Source: Actinoplanes sp. NBC_00393 (GTDB lineage Bacteria; Actinomycetota; Actinomycetes; Mycobacteriales; Micromonosporaceae). From it: a stretch of 64,000 nucleotides of DNA. The position numbers were made by a program, and so were the translations under genes. The notes under the pieces were generated by a model. That model was not told where the DNA came from. It saw only the letters and a list, made by a program, of their open reading frames with translations, and made no database searches. This document shows, one piece after another, positions 16,978 through 25,934 of this stretch. The stretch's first letter is position 1. The number at the start of each line of letters is the position of its first letter. The stretch is from assembly GCF_036053395.1 (NCBI RefSeq), contig NZ_CP107942.1:4740501-4804500 (forward strand). The letters run 5' to 3'.

Positions 16978-17999
16978 AGCCGCACCATCCGGATCCGGCG
17001 GACCAGCCAGATGAAGAACGGCGCGCCGACGACCGCGAGCACGATGCCGGTCTGCAGCTCGGCGGGGCGGGCCACCATCCGGCCGGTGACGTCGGCGAGC
17101 AGGACCAGGCTGACGCCGAGCAGGGCGGAGAACGGGATGAGCCACCGATGGTCCGGGCCGGTGATCACCCGGGCCAGGTGCGGGACGATCAGGCCGGCGA
17201 AGACGAGCGGGCCGACCGCGGCGGTGGCCGCGCCGGCCAGCAGCACGACAGCGGCCACTCCGGCGGTACGCGCGAGGGCGATGTTCTGCCCGAGGGCCCG
17301 GGCCACGTCCTCGCCGAGGCCGAGCGCGTTCAGCGCCGGCGAGTTGACGGCCGCCAGGACCAGCCCGGCCAGGATGAACGGGGCGACCTCCCAGGCCGTC
17401 GTCATGTCCCGCCCGGCGAGCGAGCCGACCACCCAGAACCGGAACACCGACATCGTCTCCGGGTTGCCGATCAGGATGGACGAGGTGAAGGAGGCGAGCA
17501 GCGCGCTGAGCGCCATGCCGGCCAGGGCCAGGGTGACCGGGGTGGGTCCGTGGCTTCCGGCCGAGCCGAGGGCGAAGACCAGCACGCTCGCGGCGAGCGC
17601 ACCGGCGAAACCGAACCAGATGTAGCCGTGGAACGTCCCGATGCCGAGGAAGGCGATCGCGACGACCACCCCGAGGGAGGCGCCCGCGGAGACACCGAGC
17701 AGACCGGGATCCGCGATCGGGTTGCGCGTGTGCCCCTGCATCAGGGCGCCGGCGGCGCCGAGCGCGAGACCACAGAGGACCCCGAGCACGGTACGCGGAC
17801 CGCGCAGTTCCCGGACCACCGCGGTGGCGTCCGACGTGTCCGGGTCGACGATGGCCTGCCACACGTCGGCCGGGTGTACGGTCTGCGCGCCGAGGCCGAG
17901 GCTGAGCAGCACCGCGACCACGGCGAGCAGAACCAGAACGGCGAGCCAGGCCGGCCGGGACCCTCGCCCGGTGCGGGTGAGTGTCCCGGCGACCGTCAT
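16974..17999 (-). CDS. FecCD-type siderophore permease, system 1 (first)
   Basis: The 341-residue permease carries the FecCD motifs RGPRTVLGVLCGLALGAAGAL, NPIADPGLLGVSAGAS and PLVFAGLIVPHLAR. It starts at the ATG at 17999, sharing one base with the stop of the binding-protein gene (TGATG), which implies coupled translation. It should be the partner of the next permease in a ferric-siderophore channel. Confidence 0.9.
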   Translation of the reverse strand: MTVAGTLTRTGRGSRPAWLAVLVLLAVVAVLLSLGLGAQTVHPADVWQAIVDPDTSDATAVVRELRGPRTVLGVLCGLALGAAGALMQGHTRNPIADPGLLGVSAGASLGVVVAIAFLGIGTFHGYIWFGFAGALAASVLVFALGSAGSHGPTPVTLALAGMALSALLASFTSSILIGNPETMSVFRFWVVGSLAGRDMTTAWEVAPFILAGLVLAAVNSPALNALGLGEDVARALGQNIALARTAGVAAVVLLAGAATAAVGPLVFAGLIVPHLARVITGPDHRWLIPFSALLGVSLVLLADVTGRMVARPAELQTGIVLAVVGAPFFIWLVRRIRMVRL

Positions 18000-18985
18000 C
18001 AGGCTCCCGCGGCCTTCGCCACCGACGGCATGGTGTTGTCGATGAAGTACGGGATCGACAGCGGGCTCGGGTTGCGCAGCGCCATGAAGGTGCCGACGTC
18101 GAACGCGAGGTAGCCGCCGCGCTTGACCGCCGGCGTGTTCTTGAACAGCGTGTTCCCCTCAAGGGCGGTCTGCAGTTGCGGTTCGGTGCAGTAGACCATG
18201 ACCGCGTCGGCGTCGATCGTGGCGACCTTCTCCATGCTGAGGGTGACCGCGAACTCGTCACCGGGCAGGGCGGCCACACCGGGGGCCAGCTTCATCCCGA
18301 AGTCGTTGAACGCCTTGACGGTGACGTCCTTGTCCGAGCGGAGCACGCCGATGGTGCCCGCCTCGAAGACCTGCGAGATGGAGAACGTCTTGCCGGCGAG
18401 CCCCGGGTACTGGGTCTTCACCCCGTCGACCTTGGCCTGCACGTCCTTGATGATCTGCTCACCCTGCTCGGACTTGCCGAGCAGCTTGGCGACCTGGCGC
18501 AGCGTGGTCTGCCACGGGTCCTCGAACGGCCCGGACTCGTACGCCGTGGTCGGCACCAGCTCGCCGATGCCCCTGTAGAGGGTGTCGACGTAGTAGTCGC
18601 CGCCGGCCAGCACGAGGTCCGGGTTGAGCGCCGCGACCTCCTCCGGGTCGACGCCGTTCTCGCCCACCGCGAGCTGCTTCGGGTTGCTCGTGAGCTTCGA
18701 CTTCGCCCACGGGTTGACGCCGCCCTCCTGGAGGGACTGGTAGATGCCGACCGGCTGCACGCCGAGCAGCAGCAGCGCGTCGAGGTCGGCGTCGGAGAGC
18801 GCGACGATGCGCTCGGGCGCCTTCTCCAGGGTGGTGGTGCCGAGCTTGTGGGTGACGCTGACCGGATAGGACGCGGCGGCGGCCGACGAGCCTTCCCGGG
18901 GCTCGGTCTCCTCCGGCGAGGAGCACGCCGCGAGGAGACCGCCGGTGAGGACGAGGGCTATGAGGGCGCGTGTTCTGCGAGACAT
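17999..18985 (-). CDS. Siderophore-binding lipoprotein (FepB-like), system 1
   Basis: This is the substrate-binding lipoprotein of siderophore system 1. Starting at the ATG at 18985 (GTG at 18994 is an alternative), the signal peptide ends in the lipobox LAAC with C21 as the lipidated residue. The body is a class-III binding protein (PF01497): ERIVALSDADLDALLLLGVQPVGI, LNPDLVLAGG, then a long backbone helix and the C-lobe. Its start is only about 22 bases from a strong terminator hairpin belonging to the other binding-protein gene, so room for its own promoter is small. Confidence 0.88.
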   Translation of the reverse strand: MSRRTRALIALVLTGGLLAACSSPEETEPREGSSAAAASYPVSVTHKLGTTTLEKAPERIVALSDADLDALLLLGVQPVGIYQSLQEGGVNPWAKSKLTSNPKQLAVGENGVDPEEVAALNPDLVLAGGDYYVDTLYRGIGELVPTTAYESGPFEDPWQTTLRQVAKLLGKSEQGEQIIKDVQAKVDGVKTQYPGLAGKTFSISQVFEAGTIGVLRSDKDVTVKAFNDFGMKLAPGVAALPGDEFAVTLSMEKVATIDADAVMVYCTEPQLQTALEGNTLFKNTPAVKRGGYLAFDVGTFMALRNPSPLSIPYFIDNTMPSVAKAAGA

Positions 18986-19007
18986 GTGAGGCACTCCGCT
19001 TCAACCG

Positions 19008-19039
19008 CGGATGCCCCGCCACAGTGGGCGGGGCATCCG
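19008..19039 (-). terminator. Intercistronic terminator hairpin
   Basis: A 13-base perfect stem (19008-19020 with 19027-19039) closes on a six-base loop, with no clear U tract. It lies between the two binding-protein genes on the minus strand and could end or attenuate transcription from the iron-box promoter into system 1. Confidence 0.8.
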
Positions 19040-19049
19040 GTCTGATCCG

Positions 19050-20093
19050 TCAGGCGAGCTTCTTGGACTTCGTGATCGCGGCGGTCAGTGCCTCCAGCAG
19101 CGGCGCGGCGCTGGCCCACGAGTAGATCGGCACGGCCTCCCACGGGAAGACCTGGTTGGCCTTGACGGCGGGCAGCGCGTTCCAGGCCGGCTTGGCGGTC
19201 AGGTCCTTCGGCTGCAGAGCGCTGGCACGGGCGTCCAGGAAGATGATGTCGGCGTGGTACTTGTCCGCGTTCTCCCAGCTCAGCGACTCGTAGTAGTCAC
19301 CGTCGGTGGTCTTCTCCGGGACGATGACGTCGACGCCGAGCTCCTTGAAGTACATCAGGTCGGACGACACCTTCGGGTTCGACACGTAGAAGATGTCGGG
19401 CGACCCGGAGCTGGCGAGGACCTTGATGCCGCCGCTCGCCTTGGCGGCCGCGGACAGGTCGGCGGCGGCCTTCTCGAAGCGGGCCTTGGCCTCGGTGACC
19501 TTCGGCGCGTTCAGGTCGGCGCCGAGGGACTTGGCCAGCTCGGCGTACCGCTCGATCGGCTTGGTCAGCGGGACCCGGCCGACGGTGATGGTGGCGGTCG
19601 GCGCGAGACCCAGGATCTTGTCCTTGCTCTCGTCCGGGATGTACCAGTACGCACCCGGGTCGAACATGTGGGTGATCAGCAGCTCGGGGCTGAGCGCCGC
19701 GTACTTCTCGACGGAGAACTCGCCCCACGCGTTGCCGATGATCTCGACCTTGTTGACGTCCAGCGAGCCGGCCTGCGGGTCGGCGGTGCCGTCGGCCTTC
19801 TTGGTCTCGCCGAAGACGCCGACGATCTTGTCCTGCAGACCGAGGTCGGCCAGCGCGGCGGCGGTGCCGGTGAACGCGACGATCTTGCTCGGGGTCTTGT
19901 CGGCCTTCAGGTCCTTCGGCTGGTCGTCGGTGAACGCCCAGGGGCCGGCCGCGGCGGCCGAGGAGGTGCCGGACGCTGACCCGGAGTCGTCGTTACCGCC
20001 ACATGCGCTGAGCAGCGCGCCGAGGGCGGTGGCGCCACCCGCGGCCAGCAGGCCACGACGGGACAAAGAAAGGTTCGAGTACGACATCGTCAT
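19050..20093 (-). CDS. Siderophore-binding lipoprotein, system 2
   Basis: The 347-residue product is the substrate-binding subunit for the divergent permease-ATPase operon at 20260. A twin-arginine-like SRRGLLAAGG motif (R12-R13) and the lipobox LSAC (C31) indicate an exported, lipidated protein, possibly via Tat. The binding domain begins near residue 60 (TPSKIVAFTGTAAALADLGL) and includes LSPELLITHMFDPGAYWYIPD and the C-lobe YSWASAAPLLEAL. The start is the ATG at 20093 or 20087; both fit the AGGAAAG site. Upstream lies an iron box, so derepression under iron starvation is expected. Confidence 0.88.
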   Translation of the reverse strand: MTMSYSNLSLSRRGLLAAGGATALGALLSACGGNDDSGSASGTSSAAAAGPWAFTDDQPKDLKADKTPSKIVAFTGTAAALADLGLQDKIVGVFGETKKADGTADPQAGSLDVNKVEIIGNAWGEFSVEKYAALSPELLITHMFDPGAYWYIPDESKDKILGLAPTATITVGRVPLTKPIERYAELAKSLGADLNAPKVTEAKARFEKAAADLSAAAKASGGIKVLASSGSPDIFYVSNPKVSSDLMYFKELGVDVIVPEKTTDGDYYESLSWENADKYHADIIFLDARASALQPKDLTAKPAWNALPAVKANQVFPWEAVPIYSWASAAPLLEALTAAITKSKKLA

Positions 20094-20129
20094 TCTTTCC
20101 TAGGGGTACGACCGGCCGTCCGACCAGTT

Positions 20130-20148
20130 GTTGGTTAGGCTAACCTAA
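20130..20148. promoter_or_regulatory. Iron box (IdeR/DmdR1-type operator)
   Basis: The 19 bases match the consensus TTAGGTTAGGCTAACCTAA at 17 positions, including the whole palindromic core GGTTAGGCTAACC at 20133-20145. It lies between the divergent binding-protein and permease genes of siderophore system 2, where one bound Fe-IdeR/DmdR could repress both directions. Confidence 0.9.
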
Positions 20149-20259
20149 CGAGCCGAACGCGCGTCAACAGGATGAGCTGAACCGTGACGGGAGCCGCAAC
20201 TGTCCACCTCTGACACCCTGACCCGTCAGGGCTTACGCTCCCCGGCACCGGCCGAGCCG

Positions 20260-21243
20260 GTGACCCGGCGCTCCTCCGTGCGCCTGATCGGCCTGCTCGT
20301 CTCGCTCGTCGTGCTCGCTGCCGTCCTGATGCTCAGCATCGGGTTCGGCGCCCGCTTCCTCGCGCCCGGTGAGGTGTGGGCCGGTCTCACCGACCCGTCC
20401 TCGCAGTACTACCGGATCGTGCATGAGATGCGGCTTCCGCGTACGCTGCTCGGTCTGATGGTCGGCATGGCCCTCGGCCTGGCCGGCACCATCATGCAGG
20501 CACTGACCCGCAATCCCCTGGCCGATCCCGGCCTGCTCGGCATCAACGCCGGCGCCTCGGCCGGCGTGGCCAGCGCCGCGGTGTTCCTCGGCATCGGCAC
20601 CTTCTACGGCTACATCTGGTTCGCGCTGCTCGGCGCCGCGGTGGTCACCGCGCTGGTGTACACAGTGGGCGGTGGACGCTCGGCGACCCCGGCCCGGCTG
20701 GCCCTAGCCGGCGCCGCGCTGAACGCCACGCTGTACTCCTATGTGAGCGCCGCGCTGCTGTCCGACTCGCAGGCCATCGAGAAGGTCCGGTTCTGGACCG
20801 CCGGCTCGCTGGCCAGCGCGGACTTCGCCACCATCGTGCGGCTGCTGCCGTTCTTCGCCGCCGGCCTGCTGATCGCTCTCGCCGCCGCCCGCCCGCTCAA
20901 CGCGCTGTCGCTCGGTGACGACGCGGCCCGCGCCCTGGGCACCCGGCCCGTGGTGATCCGCACGGCGGTCCTGGTCGCGGTCACCCTGCTCTGCGGCGGC
21001 GCGACCGCGGCCTGCGGGCCGATCGTCTTCGTCGGGCTGCTGATCCCGCACATGGTCCGCCCGTTCACCGGCCCCGACCTGCGCTGGATGCTGCCGTACA
21101 CCGCGGTGCTGGCCCCGGTCCTGCTGCTCGGCGCCGACGTGCTCGGCCGGGTCGTCGGCAGCCCCGGCGAGTTGCAGGTCGGCACGGTCACCGCGGTCCT
21201 CGGCGGCCCCCTGTTCCTCTACCTCGTGCGAGCGGCCCGATGA
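20260..21243 (+). CDS. FecCD-type siderophore permease, system 2 (first)
   Basis: The 327-residue permease shows the family motifs RLPRTLLGLMVGMALGLAGTIMQ, NPLADPGLLGINAGAS and PIVFVGLLIPHMVRP. The annotated start is the GTG at 20260. A CTG at 20200 with a GGGAG site would add 20 residues and is a serious alternative, since the GTG has only a weak ribosome site. The upstream iron box should control it. The next permease overlaps its stop by four bases. Confidence 0.88.
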   Translation: MTRRSSVRLIGLLVSLVVLAAVLMLSIGFGARFLAPGEVWAGLTDPSSQYYRIVHEMRLPRTLLGLMVGMALGLAGTIMQALTRNPLADPGLLGINAGASAGVASAAVFLGIGTFYGYIWFALLGAAVVTALVYTVGGGRSATPARLALAGAALNATLYSYVSAALLSDSQAIEKVRFWTAGSLASADFATIVRLLPFFAAGLLIALAAARPLNALSLGDDAARALGTRPVVIRTAVLVAVTLLCGGATAACGPIVFVGLLIPHMVRPFTGPDLRWMLPYTAVLAPVLLLGADVLGRVVGSPGELQVGTVTAVLGGPLFLYLVRAAR

Positions 21244-22262
21244 CCACACTCGACGGCACCATCGGCAGCCGGGTCGGCATCCGTCCCCGCGCGGTGACGG
21301 TCGGCATCGTCGCGGTGCTCGGCACCGCCGTGATCAGCGTGCTGACGCTGGGCACCGGTGAGTACCCGATCGCCCCGGCCGACGTGGTGCGCACCCTGTT
21401 CGGGCAGGGCACCGCCGCGCAGGACTTCATCGTCAACGAGCTGCGCCTGCCCCGCATGATCACGGCGATCCTGGTCGGGATGGCCCTGGCGGCCGGCGGC
21501 GCGGTCTTCCAGTCGCTGGTCCGCAATCCGCTGGGCAGCCCGGACGTGCTCGGCATCACGAACGGCGCGAGCACCGCGGCGCTGGCCGTGGTGATCCTCG
21601 GCGGCTCCAGCACCCAGCTGTCGCTCGCCGCGATGGCCGGCGGGCTCGGCGCGGCCGCGCTCATCTGGCTGATCGGGGGGCGGCACGGCCTGCACGGGTA
21701 CCGGTTCATCCTGGTCGGCATCGGGCTGGCCGCCATCCTCACCGGGATCAGCGGATATCTGCTGACCCGCGGCGTGCAGATGGAGAACGCCCGGGCGATG
21801 CTCTGGCTCACCGGCAGCCTGGACGGCCGCGACTGGCAGCAGGCCGGGCCGTTGCTCGCGGTGCTCGCCGTCACCCTGCCGATCCTGCTGCTGGCCTGCG
21901 GTCCGGGGCTGCGGATCCTGGAGATGGGCGACGACGCGGCGGCGGCTCTGGGCGTACCGGTGGGCGTTCTTCGTACCGGGGCTCTCTTCACCGCCGCGCT
22001 GCTGGTGTCCTGCGCCGCGGCTGCGGCCGGGCCGGTCGCCTTCGTCGCGCTGATCGCGCCGCACCTCGCCAAACGGCTCACCCGGGCGCCCGGGCCCAAC
22101 CTGGTGCCCTCGCTCGCCATGGGCGCGCTGCTGCTGACCGGCGCCGACTGGCTGGCCCAGCACGCCGGCCGGCCGCTCCCGGTGGGCGTGGTCACCGGCA
22201 TCATCGGCGGCGGATACCTGGTCTGGCTGCTCACCACCGAACGCCGGCGCGGCCGGATCTGA
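21240..22262 (+). CDS. FecCD-type siderophore permease, system 2 (second)
   Basis: This 340-residue permease carries RLPRMITAILVGMALAAGGAVFQ, NPLGSPDVLGITNGAS and PVAFVALIAPHLAKRL, as expected for the FecCD/BtuC family. Its ATG overlaps the previous stop (ATGA). It should form the membrane channel of system 2 with the preceding permease. It is as similar in plan to the system-1 permease at 15919 as to its own partner, suggesting the two systems are paralogues. Confidence 0.9.
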   Translation: MTTLDGTIGSRVGIRPRAVTVGIVAVLGTAVISVLTLGTGEYPIAPADVVRTLFGQGTAAQDFIVNELRLPRMITAILVGMALAAGGAVFQSLVRNPLGSPDVLGITNGASTAALAVVILGGSSTQLSLAAMAGGLGAAALIWLIGGRHGLHGYRFILVGIGLAAILTGISGYLLTRGVQMENARAMLWLTGSLDGRDWQQAGPLLAVLAVTLPILLLACGPGLRILEMGDDAAAALGVPVGVLRTGALFTAALLVSCAAAAAGPVAFVALIAPHLAKRLTRAPGPNLVPSLAMGALLLTGADWLAQHAGRPLPVGVVTGIIGGGYLVWLLTTERRRGRI

Positions 22263-22285
22263 TCATGACAAGCACAGGAGAGAAG

Positions 22286-23083
22286 ATGAGTCGCCTCAGC
22301 GGTACGGGAATGACTCTGGCCTACGACAAGCGGGTCATCGCCGAGGAGCTCAGCGTCGACATCCCGGACGGCTCGTTCACCGTCATCATCGGGCCGAACG
22401 CGTGCGGCAAGTCCACCCTGCTGCGGGCCCTGTCCCGGCTGCTCAAGCCGACCGCCGGCACGGTCCTGCTGGACGGCGCCGACGTGCACTCGCTGCCCAC
22501 CCGGCAGGTGGCCAAGACGCTCGGCCTGCTCCCCCAGTCGTCGACCGCGCCGGACGGCATCACCGTCGCCGAGCTGGTGGCCCGCGGCCGCTACCCGCAC
22601 CAGAGCCTGATCCGCCGCTGGTCCAGCACCGACGAGCAGGTGGTCACCGAGTCGATGGAGTCGACCGGGGTGGCCGATCTGGCCGACCGCAACGTCGACG
22701 AGCTCTCCGGCGGCCAGCGGCAGCGGGTCTGGCTGGCGATGGCGCTCGCCCAGCAGACGCCGCTGCTGCTGCTCGACGAGCCGACCACCTATCTGGACAT
22801 CGCGCACCAGATCGAGGTGCTCGACCTCTGCGCCGAGCTGCACGAGACCCAGGGCCGTACGCTCGTCGCGGTCCTGCACGACCTCAACCACGCCGCCCGC
22901 TACGCCACCCACCTGATCGCGATGCGCGAGGGCAAGGTGGTCGGCTCGGGCCGGCCGGAGGAGGTGCTCACCGCGGAGCTGGTCGCCGACGTGTTCGGGC
23001 TGCCCTGCCGGGTGATCGACGACCCGGAGACCGGTACGCCGCTGGTCGTGCCGGCCGCCCGCCGCCGTGCCGCGGTGTCCTGA
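22286..23083 (+). CDS. Siderophore ABC importer ATPase (FepC-like), system 2
   Basis: The 265-residue ATPase shows Walker A GPNACGKST, signature ELSGGQRQRVW, Walker B LLLLDEPTTYLD and the H-loop VLHDLNHAARYAT. It closely parallels the system-1 ATPase, including the shared C-terminal ending TGTPLVVP. The ATG at 22286 with AGGAG at 22276-22280 was chosen over the ATG at 22265. It is the last gene of the operon. Confidence 0.9.
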   Translation: MSRLSGTGMTLAYDKRVIAEELSVDIPDGSFTVIIGPNACGKSTLLRALSRLLKPTAGTVLLDGADVHSLPTRQVAKTLGLLPQSSTAPDGITVAELVARGRYPHQSLIRRWSSTDEQVVTESMESTGVADLADRNVDELSGGQRQRVWLAMALAQQTPLLLLDEPTTYLDIAHQIEVLDLCAELHETQGRTLVAVLHDLNHAARYATHLIAMREGKVVGSGRPEEVLTAELVADVFGLPCRVIDDPETGTPLVVPAARRRAAVS

Positions 23084-23121
23084 TTCCTCAACCCGCGCGT
23101 CGGTCAGACGATTGAAGGGGC

Positions 23122-24723
23122 ATGTCCCCTGAACCCGCGCCGGACGACGGCAACCGCCTGGCCCGGGGGTTCACCAACCTCCGGGTCCGGAACAAGATCC
23201 TCGCATCGACACTGGTCGTCGCGGCTGCCCTGACCACGGCCTGCGCCTTCGGGGTGCAGCGCATGGCGGACATGGACGACCGGATGAACCAGCTGCGCGA
23301 CACCAACGTGCGCAACCTGACGCTGCTCGGGCACATCCGTGGCGCCCAGTCCGACATCAACCACTACTCCACCTCGCTGGTCTCGGCCGGCACGTCGGCC
23401 GCCGACCGGGCCGCCGCGGGCAAGGGCCAGGCGGCCGCGATCGAGGAGCTCGAGGAGGCGCTGGCCGCGTACACCGCGCAGCCGAAGACCACCACCGCGA
23501 CCGCCACGCTGGCGGAGTTCACCGAGTACTGGAACCAGTTCGACACCGCGCTCGCGGCCGCCAAGGCGGGGCAGAACCCGGGCATCGACTTCGACGAGGT
23601 CATCGGCGGCATGTCCCGGTCGGTCGACGACCTGGTGATCGAGGAGGGGACGAGCGCCGAGGAGGCCGCCGCCCGGGCGCACTCCGCCTATGTGGCCGCC
23701 CGGCGCAGCGTACTGATCATGCTGGCCGTCGCCCTGGCCCTCGGGATCGGCTTCGCGGTGCTGGTGGCCCGGTCGATCACCCGCCGCCTCGACCCGGTCG
23801 CCGAGGCGATGGAGGCGGTCGCCGCCGGCGACCTGACCCGGACCGTCCCGGCCAGCGGCAACGACGAGATCGGGGCGATGGCCCGCTCGGTGAACCGGGC
23901 CACCCGGTCGGTGCGCGACACGGTCGCCGCGCTGGCCGACAGCTCCGCCATGCTGGCGCAGAGCTCGGCCCAGCTGGAACGGGTCAACGACCAGACGGTG
24001 GCCGGCTCGCAGGCGGTGTCGGAACGCGCCGGCTCGGCGAACAGCGCCGCCGGCGAGGTGTCGTTCAACCTGCAGACCGTCGCCACCGGCGCGGGCGAGA
24101 TGACCCAGGCGATCCAGGAGATCGCGCAGAGCGCCACGGCCAGCGCCGGGGTGACCACGCAGGCGGTGTCCGTGGTAGCCGAGACCACCGCGACGGTGAG
24201 CAAGCTCGGCGCCAGCTCGCAGGAGATCGGCAACGTGGTCAAGGTGATCACCTCGATCGCCGAGCAGACCAACCTGCTGGCCCTGAACGCGACGATCGAG
24301 GCGGCCCGGGCCGGCGAGTCCGGCAAGGGCTTCGCGGTGGTGGCCGGCGAGGTCAAGGAGCTGGCCCAGGAGACCGCGAAGGCGACCGAGGACATCTCGC
24401 AGCGGGTGCAGGCCATCCAGGCGGACACCGAGAGCGCGGTGGCGGCGATCGCCCGGATCGGCGAGGTGATCGAGAAGATCAACCACTTCCAGACCACGAT
24501 CGCCTCGGCGGTCGAGGAGCAGACCGCGACGACCGCCGAGATGAACCGCAACGTGGCGACCGCCGCGACCGGCGCCCGGCAGATCGCCGAGAACATCGGG
24601 CACGTCTCCAGCGCCGCCGACCAGAGCCGGGCGGCTTCCTCGGCCGGCCAGCAGGCCGCTACGGAGCTGGCCGCGCTCGCCGACGACCTGAACCAGCTGG
24701 TGGGCCGGTTCAACTACCGCTGA
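23122..24723 (+). CDS. Methyl-accepting chemotaxis-type receptor
   Basis: The 533-residue protein has a first helix at about 27-46 ([21 protein letters not shown]), a four-helix-bundle-like extracellular sensor to about 190, a second helix at about 194-214, a HAMP domain ([23 protein letters not shown]) and a long coiled cytoplasmic signalling domain. The hairpin tip motif appears as [33 protein letters not shown]. No CheA, CheW or flagellar genes are in this window, so coupling to motility is unproven. The ATG at 23122 follows GAAGGGG. Confidence 0.9.
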   Translation: MSPEPAPDDGNRLARGFTNLRVRNKILASTLVVAAALTTACAFGVQRMADMDDRMNQLRDTNVRNLTLLGHIRGAQSDINHYSTSLVSAGTSAADRAAAGKGQAAAIEELEEALAAYTAQPKTTTATATLAEFTEYWNQFDTALAAAKAGQNPGIDFDEVIGGMSRSVDDLVIEEGTSAEEAAARAHSAYVAARRSVLIMLAVALALGIGFAVLVARSITRRLDPVAEAMEAVAAGDLTRTVPASGNDEIGAMARSVNRATRSVRDTVAALADSSAMLAQSSAQLERVNDQTVAGSQAVSERAGSANSAAGEVSFNLQTVATGAGEMTQAIQEIAQSATASAGVTTQAVSVVAETTATVSKLGASSQEIGNVVKVITSIAEQTNLLALNATIEAARAGESGKGFAVVAGEVKELAQETAKATEDISQRVQAIQADTESAVAAIARIGEVIEKINHFQTTIASAVEEQTATTAEMNRNVATAATGARQIAENIGHVSSAADQSRAASSAGQQAATELAALADDLNQLVGRFNYR

Positions 24724-24733
24724 AGCGCCGCAA

Positions 24734-24768
24734 GCGAACGCCCGGCCCTCTTCGGACCGGGCGTTCGC
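24734..24768 (+). terminator. Hairpin terminator after the chemotaxis receptor
   Basis: GCGAACGCCCGG at 24734-24745 pairs perfectly with CCGGGCGTTCGC at 24757-24768 around an 11-base loop, immediately after the receptor stop codon. Confidence 0.8.
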
Positions 24769-24772
24769 CTTC

Positions 24773-24855
24773 AGATCGCGGCGTTTCGTCCGCCTCGCCT
24801 CTCGGACCGCGGCGTTCGTTCGCCTCGCCATCCGGACCGCGGCGTTCGTTTCGTC
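24773..24855. repeat. 30-base imperfect tandem repeat
   Basis: Units beginning at 24773, 24803 and 24833 share the core CGCGGCGTT(T)CGT-CGCCTCGCC with a 30-base period; the third is truncated. The array fills the space between the receptor terminator and the stop of the convergent dehydrogenase gene. Confidence 0.75.
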
Positions 24856-25903
24856 AGAGTGCCGGCGCCGGCACGCCCAGCTTCTCGGCCGCGACCTGGA
24901 GCTCACCCCAGACCTTGGCCGCCACGGGCACGCCGTCGGCGGCCCGCCGGCCGGCGACCGCGGCGCTGCCCTCACCCGGATACCGGATCTCGGTGCCCTC
25001 CTCCGCCGGAGTCAGGCCCTTGAGGGTGTCCAGCGTGGACGCCACCGCCGGGCCGAACTCGTCGGCGTTGCCGAACGCCGCCGGGTCCAGCGCCAGGATC
25101 AGGGCGTTCTGCCGGTGCACCCGGCCCTGCGGGTCGTCGCCGTGGAACGAGCTGAAGATCGGCGCGCCCACCAGCACGCTGGTGAGCAGCTCGAACACCA
25201 GCGACATGCCGGCGCCCTTGACCCCGCCGAGCGGCAGCGGCATCTTCGCCAGGTTCGGGTCGGTGGTCGGGGTGCCGTCGGCGGTGGCCGCGGTGCCCTC
25301 CGGCAGCTGCTTGCCGGCGTTGCGGAACTGCGCGATCTTGCCGAGCGCGATGCCGGCCGTCGCCATGTCCAGCAGCGCGGGCGGCTGTCCGGCGGCGGGC
25401 ACCGCGATCGAGAGCGGGCTGGTCGCCACGGCGGCGCCTTTCACCCCGGGGTACGCCATGTTCGGCATCCCGGCCACGAAGGCGATCCCGACCAGGCCCG
25501 CGTCGGCGATCCGGGAGGTGTAGTAGCCGATGGCGCCGGTGTGCACGGTACGGCGTACGCCCACCGCCCCGATGCCGCTGGCCCGCGCCCGGCTGATCGC
25601 CTCGTCGGCGGCCGCGGTCAGCGCCACCGGTCCGGGCGCCCGGTCCGCGTCGAGCACCGCGACCGCCGGGCTGGTCGAGCTGAACGCCGGCGACGGGTCC
25701 CGGTTCGCCTCGCCGGAGTCGAGCAGTTCCAGGTAGCGGGGCACCCGGGAGGCGCCGTGCGAGTCGACGCCACGCAGGCTGGCCCAGGTGAGCACGTCCG
25801 AGATCGTGGCGGCGTGCTCCGGTGTGACGCCGGCGGCGGTGAACAGCGCGGTGGTGAAGGCGCGCAGCTCGTCAGCCGGCACCAGAACTTTCTGAGGGGG
25901 CAT
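24854..25903 (-). CDS. Ldh-family malate/lactate/ureidoglycolate dehydrogenase
   Basis: The 349-residue product belongs to the NAD(P)-dependent Ldh family (PF02615), which oxidises 2-hydroxy acids or related compounds. Family features are the SLRGVDSHGASRVPRYLEL segment with its catalytic-type histidine, AMPNMAYPG-like turn GMPNMAYPGVKGAAVATSPLSIAVP, and LPLGGVKGAGMSLVFELL near the cofactor site. The ATG at 25903 has a GGAG site six bases upstream; an ATG at 25939 would add 12 residues. An IS110 element begins about 32-41 bases upstream, so the original promoter has been separated from the gene. The substrate is unknown; catabolic neighbours suggest a 2-hydroxy acid. Confidence 0.85.
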   Translation of the reverse strand: MPPQKVLVPADELRAFTTALFTAAGVTPEHAATISDVLTWASLRGVDSHGASRVPRYLELLDSGEANRDPSPAFSSTSPAVAVLDADRAPGPVALTAAADEAISRARASGIGAVGVRRTVHTGAIGYYTSRIADAGLVGIAFVAGMPNMAYPGVKGAAVATSPLSIAVPAAGQPPALLDMATAGIALGKIAQFRNAGKQLPEGTAATADGTPTTDPNLAKMPLPLGGVKGAGMSLVFELLTSVLVGAPIFSSFHGDDPQGRVHRQNALILALDPAAFGNADEFGPAVASTLDTLKGLTPAEEGTEIRYPGEGSAAVAGRRAADGVPVAAKVWGELQVAAEKLGVPAPAL

Positions 25904-25934
25904 CGCTACTCCAAGAGACGCAGGCTGGTTGACA

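Noticed and set aside
23104..24975. A 623-codon minus-strand frame over the chemotaxis receptor
   Set aside because: The plus-strand receptor has HAMP and signalling motifs; the minus frame has none.
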